From: SH-MAG3 sp036374995
GTDB taxonomy: Bacteria; Gemmatimonadota; Gemmatimonadetes; Longimicrobiales; RSA9
Assembly: GCA_036374995.1 (NCBI GenBank)
Contig: DASUSS010000108.1
Span: forward strand, 1 to 64,000
Direction of reading: 5' to 3'
Length of the DNA: 64,000 nucleotides
Below are positions 44,675 through 52,623 of this stretch, in pieces. The notes beneath the pieces were generated by a model. It was given only the letters and a program-made list of their open reading frames with translations. It ran no database searches and had not been told where the DNA came from. Positions within the stretch are counted from its first letter, which is position 1, and every line of letters starts with the position of its first letter. Both the position numbers and the translations under genes were made by a program.

Positions 44675-45848
44675 CCGTCTCGTCCGGTTCGTGGCCGCGA
44701 CGGCCGGCCTGCTCGTCCTCGCGACGGCATCGCCGCTCGCCGGGCAGGATTTCACGAACATCGTTTCGAGCGAGTTCTCGATGTCCGGGGCCGCCGCGAC
44801 GCTCGATCTTGAGCTCGCGGGGGGCCGCACGCTCCAGCTCGGTCTCCGCGATGGCGGCGTCTTCATCGACGGCGCGAGGGTCGGCGACGCTGCGCGCGGC
44901 AGCCCGCTGGACCGGCAGTGGCGTGACCTGCTCACCCGCGCGATGGATGCGGCACCCGACGAGCTACCGCAGATCCTGTTCGAGTGGTCGGCCGAAGGCG
45001 ACGCGGGCGCACGTCTGGACAGCGCACTCGATGCGGCACTGCTCCCCGGCGCGGACGGATTGCAGGTGCCGGCCGTGCCCGCGGCACCCGCCGCGCCGAA
45101 CTCCGACAGCATGGACCGGCTGGTGGACCGGATCACCGAGCTCCAGCGGGAGGTGAACCGGTTGGAAGCGCGCTCCGAGCGGGGCACCGTCGAGCGGCGC
45201 GGTAGCGGCCGCGGCCCGTTCCATTACATCGGCGAGGGGCTCGCCGGCATCTTCTCGATCGTGGTCGCGTACGCCGTCCTCTTCGCGCTCGGCTTCGCGG
45301 TGATCTTCTTCGGCGGAAGGAAGTACATCGAGGGCGTTGCGGACACCGCGCGCCACGCGACCGGCCGCAGCTTCCTCGTCGGCCTGGCCGCGGCGTTCCT
45401 CGTCGTGCCGGCATTCGTGCTCGGCATCATCGCGCTCGTCATCTCGGTGATCGGAATTCCCGGCCTGCTCGTCTGGGTGCCCGGCTTCCCGGTCGCCGTC
45501 CTGCTCGCAGCGCTGCTCGGCTATCTCGGCGTCGCACACGCGGCGGGCGAGGCGTTCGCCGAGCGCCGCTTCTATGTGACCGACTGGTTCCAGCGCGGCA
45601 ACTCCTACTACTTCCTGCTGACCGGACTCGGTGTGCTCGTCGCCCTGTTCCTCGCCAGCATGGTCGTCTTCATGGCGGGCCCGTGGCTGCGCGCGATCAG
45701 CGGCATCCTGATGTTCCTGGGCGTCGTGAGCACCATCGCATTCGTCACGATCGGATTCGGTGCCGTGCTGATCTCGCGCGGCGGCAAACAGCCCATCCGC
45801 AGCAGCGGTGCGGAGCAGGACCTCTTCACGGAGGAAGCCGGTGTCTGA
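44655..45848 (+). CDS. Membrane protein with signal peptide and C-terminal helix bundle
   Basis: A 397-residue protein. Signal peptide (LVRFVAATAGLLVLATASPLAGQ), then a soluble domain (30-150) with FEWSAEGDAG, a short coiled coil (DRITELQREVNRLEARSERG), and five or six membrane helices from about 190 to 380 (for example LGIIALVISVIGIPGLLVWVPGF and LFLASMVVFMAGPWL). I do not recognise the family; the membrane half loosely recalls the tails of bactofilin-associated membrane proteins. It is in the sigma/anti-sigma operon, so an envelope role is likely. Confidence 0.75.
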   Translation: MLSSRSDRLVRFVAATAGLLVLATASPLAGQDFTNIVSSEFSMSGAAATLDLELAGGRTLQLGLRDGGVFIDGARVGDAARGSPLDRQWRDLLTRAMDAAPDELPQILFEWSAEGDAGARLDSALDAALLPGADGLQVPAVPAAPAAPNSDSMDRLVDRITELQREVNRLEARSERGTVERRGSGRGPFHYIGEGLAGIFSIVVAYAVLFALGFAVIFFGGRKYIEGVADTARHATGRSFLVGLAAAFLVVPAFVLGIIALVISVIGIPGLLVWVPGFPVAVLLAALLGYLGVAHAAGEAFAERRFYVTDWFQRGNSYYFLLTGLGVLVALFLASMVVFMAGPWLRAISGILMFLGVVSTIAFVTIGFGAVLISRGGKQPIRSSGAEQDLFTEEAGV

Positions 45849-46737
45849 GTCGACGACGAGGATCACAGCCGCACAGCCGGAGGCGCGGCGCCGCGTCGAC
45901 ATTCTGCGGATCGCGATCGCAGTCACCGCGACGCTGCTCCTGCTCCTCGCGTGCGCACCCGCGAACGGACAGGACTGGCGCACGACGTCGTACGCACGAC
46001 AGCTGTCCGGCGAGGAGCGCCTGGTCGTCGATGTCGAGTACGGTGCCGGCGAGCTCCGCATCGCTCCGGCCAGCGCGGGCACGCTCTATCGCACGAACCT
46101 GCGTTACGACGCGAATACGTTCACGCCGCGCTTCGCGTATGACAGCGGACGCCTGCGCTTCGGCATGGAGGGCAACTCCGTGCGCGGCCGGAATCTCGAG
46201 AAGGGTCGGCTGGACCTCCGCCTCAGCCCCGACGTTCCGCTCGACATCGATCTGGCATTCGGTGCAGCCGACGCGACCATCGACCTGAGCGGCCTACGCC
46301 TGCGCCGCGCCGAGCTGCAGACTGGCGCGAGCCGCACGATGCTGAGCATCACGACGCCGAATCCGATCACCTGCGAGCTGTTCGAGATCGAGGTCGGCGC
46401 CGCCCGATTCGAGGCGCGCGGACTTGGCAACCTCCACGCGCGGCGGTTCTCGCTCGAGGGCGGCGTCGGCGAAGTCATCCTCGATTTCACCGGCTCCTGG
46501 GCACAGGATCTCGAGGCGAGCATCGAGATGGGTCTCGGCTCACTCACGCTCCGGTTCCCCGAGGGACTGGGCGTGCGCATCACGAAGGATGGCCTGCTCG
46601 CGTCGTTCGACGGCCAGCGGCTCACGAAGCGCGGTGATGTGTATTACTCGGAGAACTGGGATCGTTCGACGTACAAGCTCTCCCTCGATCTGAACGCTGC
46701 GCTCGGATCGATTCGGGTGGAGTGGGTGGACTCTTAA
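45841..46737 (+). CDS. Beta-helix toast-rack-like exported protein
   Basis: A 298-residue protein with an N-terminal hydrophobic segment (IAIAVTATLLLLLACAPANGQ), with a possible lipobox at LLAC. The rest is regular short beta strands with a repeating pattern (DIDLAFGAADATIDLSGL, EARGLGNLHARRFSLEGGVG), as in toast-rack/LiaF-type or DUF4097 adhesin-like domains. It starts at GTG 45841, overlapping the previous stop, with GGAGG 7 nt upstream. Such domains accompany envelope-stress operons, but the ligand is unknown. Confidence 0.8.
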   Translation: MSESTTRITAAQPEARRRVDILRIAIAVTATLLLLLACAPANGQDWRTTSYARQLSGEERLVVDVEYGAGELRIAPASAGTLYRTNLRYDANTFTPRFAYDSGRLRFGMEGNSVRGRNLEKGRLDLRLSPDVPLDIDLAFGAADATIDLSGLRLRRAELQTGASRTMLSITTPNPITCELFEIEVGAARFEARGLGNLHARRFSLEGGVGEVILDFTGSWAQDLEASIEMGLGSLTLRFPEGLGVRITKDGLLASFDGQRLTKRGDVYYSENWDRSTYKLSLDLNAALGSIRVEWVDS

Positions 46738-46755
46738 CAAGGGACGGAGGCTGCA

Positions 46756-46959
46756 ATGATTTCTACCCTGCTCACCCTTTTCATCGTCGGCATCGTCGCG
46801 CTGGCCGTGCTCTCCGTCATCGGAGCCGTGCTCGGCCTCGCCGTTGGCCTGCTCTTCAAGCTGCTCCCGATCCTGCTGGTCGGATATGTCGTCGTGCGAC
46901 TGCTCGCTCCGCGGCAGAAGAAGCTGTCGGCGGAAGACAGGAAGTGGCTCGAGAGCTGA
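46756..46959 (+). CDS. Small hydrophobic membrane peptide
   Basis: 67 residues: two close hydrophobic segments (residues 3-30 and 33-50) and a charged cytoplasmic tail (RQKKLSAEDRKWLES). A strong GGACGGAGG site precedes the ATG. It lies 18 nt after the toast-rack gene and is the last gene of the sigma operon. Function unknown; small proteins of this kind often tune membrane partners. The peptide's second half recalls the tail of phage-shock/LiaI-like peptides only in composition. Confidence 0.75.
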   Translation: MISTLLTLFIVGIVALAVLSVIGAVLGLAVGLLFKLLPILLVGYVVVRLLAPRQKKLSAEDRKWLES

Positions 46960-46973
46960 CCCGGCGCGCGGAC

Positions 46974-47276
46974 GCGGACGCGGCACCAGAATTCCGTTAT
47001 GGCGCATTGAGCCATCGCCGCGGCGCCGACCGGCATGACCATGGCGGCGGCACCGCCCGGGCGCGAAAAAACCGCGCGACCATTCGGTCGCGCGGTTTTT
47101 TTGCGCCCCATTCGCGCCGCGCCGCCATCGCTGTGCCGGCGCCCGGATCCAGGCCGGGCGTCGCGGGGCTCTCGGGCACGCGGGAAGCGACGTTCAGAGT
47201 CGTTCCCGCTATCATGCGCCAACGGGAGGCCACCCTGCTCGCCCCGGCCGTTTCAGAATTCTGGTGCCGCGTCCGC
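46974..47276. repeat. 300-nt nested palindrome between convergent genes
   Basis: The outer arms 46974-46994 and 47256-47276 (GCGGACGCGGCACCAGAATTC and its reverse complement) match without mismatch over 21 nt. Inner stretches near 47020-47050 (GGCGCCGACCGGCATGACC) and 47115-47145 pair imperfectly, and the centre is the perfect terminator hairpin. The right arm lies in the last codons of the SAM-hydrolase gene (ADAAPEF), so the left arm is an inverted copy of that gene tail. The right half has an extra stretch near 47150-47230. Confidence 0.85.
47066..47102. terminator. Bidirectional intrinsic terminator
   Basis: A perfect 16-bp stem (AAAAAACCGCGCGACC, loop ATTC, GGTCGCGCGGTTTTTT) with T-runs in both directions, extending through GGGCGC/GCGCCC pairs on each side. 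It sits between the sigma operon (+) and the SAM-hydrolase/mrp genes (-) and should end both transcripts. It is the only classical intrinsic terminator I found in the window. Confidence 0.95.
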
Positions 47277-48071
47277 GGGGGTGCCCGCCGACCCGTCCGC
47301 CGACCACACCACCACGGTCCCCCTCTCTGCCGCCAGCACCTCCGCGGCGCTCCCATCCCGCACCGAGACCTCGAGCGCGCCGCGCGATCCGATGAGTGCC
47401 GCACATTCGCCGGACGGCACGTCCGCATACGTGCGCACCACGGGAATGCGCCTGCGTGCTCCGACCGCGACTGCGCCGCCGCGCACATCCGCGGCCGGAA
47501 TGTTCGTGACGAGATTGCCGAAGCGGTCGACGTGCACGACCGTGCCCGCGACGGATGCGCGGGTACGCGCCGGCTCCGGCAACGCGATCAGGACGGGATC
47601 CGTCACCGGCGGACCGAGCTCCTCGAGCGGCGCGCCGGTCGCGATGTGGGCGGCGGCCGGAGCGAACACGTCGCGGCCGTGGAACGTGGCGGAGACGGTG
47701 TCGCGGAGCCGGTGCGGTGTGCGGATCTCGACGGCCCGCGCGAGCGGTGCGCGCCGGAGTGCCGCTGTGACAATGCCGTTGTCCGGCGCGATGATGAAGC
47801 GTCGGTCGACCTCGAGTGCGAGTGCGCGGCGCGCGCTGCCGACGCCCGGATCGACCACGACGACGTGCACGGTGCCGGCGGGATACAGATGCCAGTACGC
47901 ATCGAGTGCCCAGGACGCGGCGTGCACGTCGCCGGGCGGAATGTCGTGGGACGCATCATCGATGATGGCGCCGGGCAGGATCGCGGCGATGACACCCTTC
48001 ATCGCCGCGACGTAACCGTCGGCGGTGCCGAAGTCGGTGAGCAGCGTGATGCGCGGAGGCCGTCCGCTCAT
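47253..48071 (-). CDS. SAM hydrolase/SAM-dependent halogenase family (DUF62) protein
   Basis: A 272-residue protein of the family that includes fluorinase, chlorinase and S-adenosylmethionine hydroxide adenosyltransferase, most of which hydrolyse SAM to adenosine and methionine. It opens ITLLTDFGTADGYVAAMKGVI, with VHVVVVDPGVGSARRALA and VDRFGNLVTNI as family signatures. The usual halogenase extra loop is not obvious, so hydrolase is more likely. The gene's last codons form the right arm of an inverted repeat. It follows mrp by 44 nt. Confidence 0.9.
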   Translation of the reverse strand: MSGRPPRITLLTDFGTADGYVAAMKGVIAAILPGAIIDDASHDIPPGDVHAASWALDAYWHLYPAGTVHVVVVDPGVGSARRALALEVDRRFIIAPDNGIVTAALRRAPLARAVEIRTPHRLRDTVSATFHGRDVFAPAAAHIATGAPLEELGPPVTDPVLIALPEPARTRASVAGTVVHVDRFGNLVTNIPAADVRGGAVAVGARRRIPVVRTYADVPSGECAALIGSRGALEVSVRDGSAAEVLAAERGTVVVWSADGSAGTPADAAPEF

Positions 48072-48115
48072 GGGCTCACGCCTCGCGCCGCCGCGGCGTT
48101 TCCCGCCCGCGCGAC

Positions 48116-49228
48116 TCAGCCGCTCGCGCCCGCCGGAGCGGCTTCGACGGCATCGGCGATCGACTCCGCTACGGCGCGGAACGCCTGGCCGGCCGGTGAG
48201 TCCGGGTGTGCGATTGCGGTCGGCCGTCCCTCGTCGCCCGCCGCGCGCACGCGCGGGTCGAGCGGAACCTCGCCCAGCAGCGGCAGATGCATGTCGTGCG
48301 CGAGCCGGCGTCCGCCGCCGTGGCCGAACACGTCGATGTGACCGCCGCAGTGCGGGCACGCCATGCCCGTCATGTTCTCGACGATCCCGAATATCCGCGT
48401 GTTCACGCGCTCGAACATGCGCACGGCGCGGCGCACATCCCCGGTCGACACCTCCTGCGGAGTCGTGACCAGCACCGCGCCGTCGAGCGTGACGATCTGC
48501 ACGAGCGAGAGCTGCGCGTCACCGGTTCCGGGCGGCATGTCGACGATGAGGTAGTCCAGCTCGCCCCACTCGACCTGCTCGAGGAACTGCTTCAGGATAC
48601 CGGATACGAGCGGTCCGCGCATGATCGCCGGCTGCTCGTCCTCCAGCAGGAACCCGAGGCTCATCAGCTTGACGCCGTGCGCCTCGAGCGGGACGATCTT
48701 CTCCGCACCCTTCTCGCCCGTCACCTTCGGCTTGCGCTTCTCGCCGAACATCAGCGGGATGTCGGGGCCGTAGACATCCGCATCGAGCAGGCCGACGCGC
48801 TTGCCGGTCGTCGCGAGCGCGGCGGCGAGGTTCGCGGCGACGGTCGACTTGCCGACACCGCCCTTCCCGGAGCTGACCGCGATCACGTGCTCGATGCTCT
48901 TCGTGAGCGCTGCATCCGGCGTCGGCGCGGGCACCGAGCCGGGCTCGAGCTGCCGCCCGCGCTGCTGCTGCTGCGGTGCGTTCGGCAGGCGCACGTCGAT
49001 CTTCACCTTCGAGACGCCATCGAGTCCCTCGATGCGGCCGCGCACCTCCCGCACGAGCGTGCCCGGATCTTCCGGTCGCAGGAGGAACTGGATCCGGACG
49101 ACGCCGTCGTCGTCGACCTCGATGTTCTGAACGTGACCGCTCGCGAGCACGTCCGTGCCCGCCGCGGTCTGCACCGTCGCCAGCGCGTTCTTCACGCGCG
49201 TCTCGATCGCTTCCCTGTCCGTTGCCAT
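48116..49228 (-). CDS. mrp: Mrp/ApbC-type P-loop ATPase
   Basis: Mrp/ApbC proteins carry or deliver Fe-S clusters. The N-terminal DUF59-like (MIP18) domain occupies residues 1-85 (RVKNALATVQTAAGTDVLAS). After a Gln-rich linker comes the deviant Walker A SSGKGGVGKST near 118, then DADVYGPDIPLMFG, DYLIVDMPPGTGDAQLSL and the CxxC of ACPHCGG. At 370 residues the length is standard. The nifU-like gene is 77 nt upstream on the same strand, so the pair is a probable Fe-S module. Confidence 0.95.
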   Translation of the reverse strand: MATDREAIETRVKNALATVQTAAGTDVLASGHVQNIEVDDDGVVRIQFLLRPEDPGTLVREVRGRIEGLDGVSKVKIDVRLPNAPQQQQRGRQLEPGSVPAPTPDAALTKSIEHVIAVSSGKGGVGKSTVAANLAAALATTGKRVGLLDADVYGPDIPLMFGEKRKPKVTGEKGAEKIVPLEAHGVKLMSLGFLLEDEQPAIMRGPLVSGILKQFLEQVEWGELDYLIVDMPPGTGDAQLSLVQIVTLDGAVLVTTPQEVSTGDVRRAVRMFERVNTRIFGIVENMTGMACPHCGGHIDVFGHGGGRRLAHDMHLPLLGEVPLDPRVRAAGDEGRPTAIAHPDSPAGQAFRAVAESIADAVEAAPAGASG

Positions 49229-49305
49229 TTCCCGAACCTTCGTGTACGAACGGCCGGCAACCCGCCCCGGGCGCCGGCCGTTCATGTCGACATCAAGCCA
49301 TCGGA

Positions 49306-49548
49306 TTACAACGCGAGGATGCCCCTGACCTCAGGCACCGCCATCATGATTCGCCGCTCGATACCCTGCTTCAGCGTCATCATCGATACCGGACAGGATC
49401 CGCACGCACCCATCAGCCGGAGCTGGACGATCCCGTCGTCCTCATCATAGTCGATGAGCTCGACATCGCCGCCGTCCGAACGCAACGCGGGCCGGATCGT
49501 CTCCAGTACGTCCTCGATTTTCTGCCGCGGATCCGCCACGGTATCCAT
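49306..49548 (-). CDS. NifU C-terminal-domain (NFU) Fe-S scaffold protein
   Basis: An 80-residue stand-alone NFU domain that can hold a Fe-S cluster between two Cys. The motif LMGACGSCPVSMMTLKQGIE contains the CxxC pair near residue 49, and LETIRPALRSDGGDVELI is the usual start. It fits beside mrp as a cluster donor/acceptor pair. Confidence 0.95.
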   Translation of the reverse strand: MDTVADPRQKIEDVLETIRPALRSDGGDVELIDYDEDDGIVQLRLMGACGSCPVSMMTLKQGIERRIMMAVPEVRGILAL

Positions 49549-49929
49549 GCTTCCAACCCTGGTGCCAGTTCCGCCAATCTACCCACGACTCTACCCCCCG
49601 GCAACGCGTCGGTTTCGTCTGCCGCGCCTCGCGGCGGGGCGGGCGCGCCGTTCCGCGACTTCGGAGGACTGGAGAGGCGGAAGGCGCACCCTGCGATGCG
49701 TCCCACCGCCGGGCGTTTCGACCGCCGACGGAATCATCGCGCAGAGCGCGCCGAGAACCGGCGAGCTCGGGAGGCGACCCGGTGACTTCGAGCAATGTTT
49801 CCTCTGCGACCACCGCGCGGGAAACCACCCCGTCCGCCGCATGAGCGACGGCGCAGTGGAGATCACCACCGCGGCTCGACCTCCCGACCTCGGTTACCTG
49901 GCGGAACTCTGCGAGATGTTCTGCATCCC
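49549..49929. other. 381-nt gap without a recognised gene
   Basis: This gap should hold the promoter for the nifU-mrp-SAM-hydrolase genes and the 3' flank of the P5C dehydrogenase gene. Both strands have short open frames rich in Arg/Pro/Ser with no family features; one plus-strand frame has a CFLCDH Cys pair near 49790 that I could not link to anything. No repeat or terminator is seen. Confidence 0.5.
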
Positions 49930-51504
49930 TCAGACCTTCTCTGCCACGCTCTTCCCCTGCGTGAACAGCAGCAGGTAGTCGGGTCCGCCCGCCTTCGAGT
50001 CGGTGCCCGACATGTTGAAGCCGCCGAACGGGTGTACACCGACGAGCGCGCCCGTGCACTTGCGGTTCAGGTACAGGTTGCCGACGTGAAAATCGTCGGC
50101 CGCACGGTCGAGTCGTTCCCGCTCGTTCGAGTAGAGCGCACCCGTGAGTCCGAACTCCGTTGCATTCGCGATCTCCAGCGCGTGCTCGAAGTCGCGGGCG
50201 CGAATGAAGGCGAGGACGGGACCGAAGATCTCCTCCTGCGCGATCTGCGCGTCCGGTGCGACATCGGCGACGATCGTAGGCGGAATGAACCAGCCGCCGC
50301 TGCTGTCGGGCGAGGGGACATCGCCGCCGAGGACGATGCGACCTTCCTTCTTCCCGATCTCGATGTACTCGCTGATCTTGCCGAACGCCTTCTCATCGAT
50401 GACCGCGCCCATGAAGTTGCTGCGGTCGGCGGGGTCACCCTGCGTCAGCTTCTTCGCGCCGGCGACCACCTTCTCGAGCACCGTGTCGTAGACCTCGTCG
50501 ACGACGATCGCGCGTGAGCAGGCGGAGCACTTCTGGCCCTGGAAACCGAAGGCCGATGCGACGATGCCCTGCGCGGCAGCATCGAGGTCCGCCGTCTCAT
50601 CGACGACGATCGCGTCCTTCCCGCCCATCTCCAGGATCGAGCGCTTCAGCCAGATCTGCCCGGGATGCACCTTCGACGCGCGCTCGTAGATGCGCATGCC
50701 GATCTCCTTCGAGCCGGTGAACGCAATGAAGCGCGTGCGCGGGTCGTCGACGATCGCATCGCCGATGACCGCTCCGGGACCCGGCACGAAATTGAGCACG
50801 CCGGCCGGCAGGCCGAGCTCGTCGACGAGCAGCTCGACGAACTTCGCGGCGATGATCGTCGACGTGTGGGCCGGCTTGAGCACGACCGTGTTTCCCGTGA
50901 CGATCGCGGCCATCGTCATGCCGCCCATGATCGCGCCCGGGAAGTTCCACGGCGGGATGACCGCGCCGACGCCGAGCGGGATGTAGCGCAGCTCATCGCG
51001 CTCGCCGGGATACTGCACGACCGGCTGCGGCCCACCGATGCGCAGCGCCTCGCGCGCGTAGTACTCGGCGAAGTCGATCAGCTCGGCGACGTCCGCATCC
51101 GCCTCGACCCAGCTCTTGCTCACCTCGTACACCATGATGGCGGCGAACTCGAAGCGGCGCGCGCGCAGCGCTTCCGCCGTGCGGAACAGGTAGTCGGCCC
51201 GCTCCTCCCACGGCACCTTGCGCCATGCGCGGAACGCCTCCGCCGCGGCGCCGATCGCCTCGCGCGCCTGATCGACCGTCGCACGGATCGTATGGCCGAC
51301 CACGCGATCGCGATTCGACGGGCTGTGCGCCGAATCCCGCGCGCCCTCCGTCACCTTCCGGCCGCCGATCACCAGCGGATACGTCCGGTCGAACTCCGCA
51401 CGCACCTGTGCGAGCGCGGCTTCCATCTGCCGTACGTTGTCCGGGTCGCTCCAGTCCAGCAGCGCTTCGTTCGTGAACGGGGGGATTTCCGTAACCGTCG
51501 CCAT
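49930..51504 (-). CDS. pruA: 1-pyrroline-5-carboxylate dehydrogenase
   Basis: This aldehyde dehydrogenase oxidises P5C/glutamate semialdehyde to glutamate in proline breakdown. The N-terminal part (FTNEALLDWSDPDN, YPLVIGGRKV) matches monofunctional RocA/PruA. The general-base Glu is in LEMGGKDAIVV and the catalytic Cys in GFQGQKCSACSR. Near the end, EEIFGPVLAFIRARDFE and HPFGGFNMSGTDSKAGG complete the pattern. At 524 residues the length is normal. No proline dehydrogenase gene is in the window. Confidence 0.93.
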   Translation of the reverse strand: MATVTEIPPFTNEALLDWSDPDNVRQMEAALAQVRAEFDRTYPLVIGGRKVTEGARDSAHSPSNRDRVVGHTIRATVDQAREAIGAAAEAFRAWRKVPWEERADYLFRTAEALRARRFEFAAIMVYEVSKSWVEADADVAELIDFAEYYAREALRIGGPQPVVQYPGERDELRYIPLGVGAVIPPWNFPGAIMGGMTMAAIVTGNTVVLKPAHTSTIIAAKFVELLVDELGLPAGVLNFVPGPGAVIGDAIVDDPRTRFIAFTGSKEIGMRIYERASKVHPGQIWLKRSILEMGGKDAIVVDETADLDAAAQGIVASAFGFQGQKCSACSRAIVVDEVYDTVLEKVVAGAKKLTQGDPADRSNFMGAVIDEKAFGKISEYIEIGKKEGRIVLGGDVPSPDSSGGWFIPPTIVADVAPDAQIAQEEIFGPVLAFIRARDFEHALEIANATEFGLTGALYSNERERLDRAADDFHVGNLYLNRKCTGALVGVHPFGGFNMSGTDSKAGGPDYLLLFTQGKSVAEKV

Positions 51505-51628
51505 TGCAGCCTCCTGGCGGGAGCGGTGCGCTCCGCCTTCCTGTAATCAGTCCAGTCGATGAACGTACCCCGCTGTCGCGAAAGGTGTCAACTCGCGGTT
51601 CCCTCGCCAACCCGCGGAGCCCGCCCGC

Positions 51629-52621
51629 TCAACCCGCGCGGCGCCGCGCCAGTTCCCGCACGATCAGATCGCCGTGGCCGCGGCCGTTCTCGATGAAGAC
51701 CTTGTTCGCGTTGAATCCCGCCGACAGCACGCCCGCGATGAAGACGCCCGGCGCGTTCGTCTCCATCGTCTCCGGGTCGTGGCGCGGGATCCCGGTCCCG
51801 GCGTCGAACTCCACACCCAGCGACCGGAGCAGCGCGCCGTCGGGCGTGTAGCCGGTCATGGCGAGCACACGGTCGTTCGCGAGCTCCTCGACACGGCCCG
51901 TGGCCTCGTGTCGGATGAGCACGCTCTCGGGCCGGACCTCGGCGAGCCGAGCGTGGAACCGGGCCGCAACGCTGCCCTCGCGCAGGCGCGCCTCGATCTC
52001 CGGCCGAACCCATGGCTTCACGTTCGGATCGAGCGCCGGCTCGAAGTGCACGATCGTGACGCGCGCCCCCCAGTGGTGCAGCTCGAGTGCGGCGTCCACG
52101 GCACTGTTCCCGCCACCGACGATGACGACATCCTGATCGTAGTATTCGTGTCCCTCGCCGTAGCGATGCGCCACCTTCGGCAGGTCCTCGCCCGGGACGC
52201 GCAGCAGGTTCGGCGAATCGAAGTAGCCGGTCGCGACGACGATGTGCCGCGCCGCGTACGCGTGCTCGACACCTGCCAGCGTGCGCGTGCGCAGCACGAA
52301 CCCCGCCGCGTCGTGCGTGACGGCTGCGACGGCCTCGAACTGGTGCACGTCGAGCTCGAACTCCTGCGCGAGGCGCTGGTAGTAGCGCAATGCTTCGCGT
52401 CGTGTCGGCTTGTGACCCGCGACGACGAACGGCACACCGCCGATCTCCAGCCGCTCCGCCGTGCTGAAGAACGTCATCCACGTCGGGTAGCCGGAGATCG
52501 AGGAAACGACACAGCCCTTGTCGAAGAGGATGCACGGGATGCCGGCCCGACGCGCTGCAATGCCGGCCGCGAGACCACACGGCCCGGCACCGATCACGGC
52601 CAGCTCGATCGGTGCCTGCAT
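51629..52621 (-). CDS. ypdA: YpdA-type FAD/NAD(P) disulfide reductase-like protein
   Basis: A 330-residue flavoprotein. FAD motif ELAVIGAGPCGLAAGIAA and NAD(P) motif VVIVGGGNSAVDAALEL are clear, with IVVATGYFDSPNLL and GVFIAGVLSAGFNANKVFIENG near the end. FFSTAERLEIGGVPF and the YPTWMTFF segment are typical of YpdA, a bacillithiol disulfide reductase in Firmicutes. Unlike thioredoxin reductase it lacks the CxxC. Whether this organism uses bacillithiol or another thiol cannot be told here. Its start is 2 nt after the PLP-enzyme stop. Confidence 0.92.
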   Translation of the reverse strand: MQAPIELAVIGAGPCGLAAGIAARRAGIPCILFDKGCVVSSISGYPTWMTFFSTAERLEIGGVPFVVAGHKPTRREALRYYQRLAQEFELDVHQFEAVAAVTHDAAGFVLRTRTLAGVEHAYAARHIVVATGYFDSPNLLRVPGEDLPKVAHRYGEGHEYYDQDVVIVGGGNSAVDAALELHHWGARVTIVHFEPALDPNVKPWVRPEIEARLREGSVAARFHARLAEVRPESVLIRHEATGRVEELANDRVLAMTGYTPDGALLRSLGVEFDAGTGIPRHDPETMETNAPGVFIAGVLSAGFNANKVFIENGRGHGDLIVRELARRRAG

Positions 52622-52623
52622 GG

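Noticed and set aside
49600..49980. Small plus-strand gene with CFLCDH Cys pair
   Set aside because: It has no ribosome-binding site, is Arg/Pro-rich, and ends inside the P5C dehydrogenase gene.
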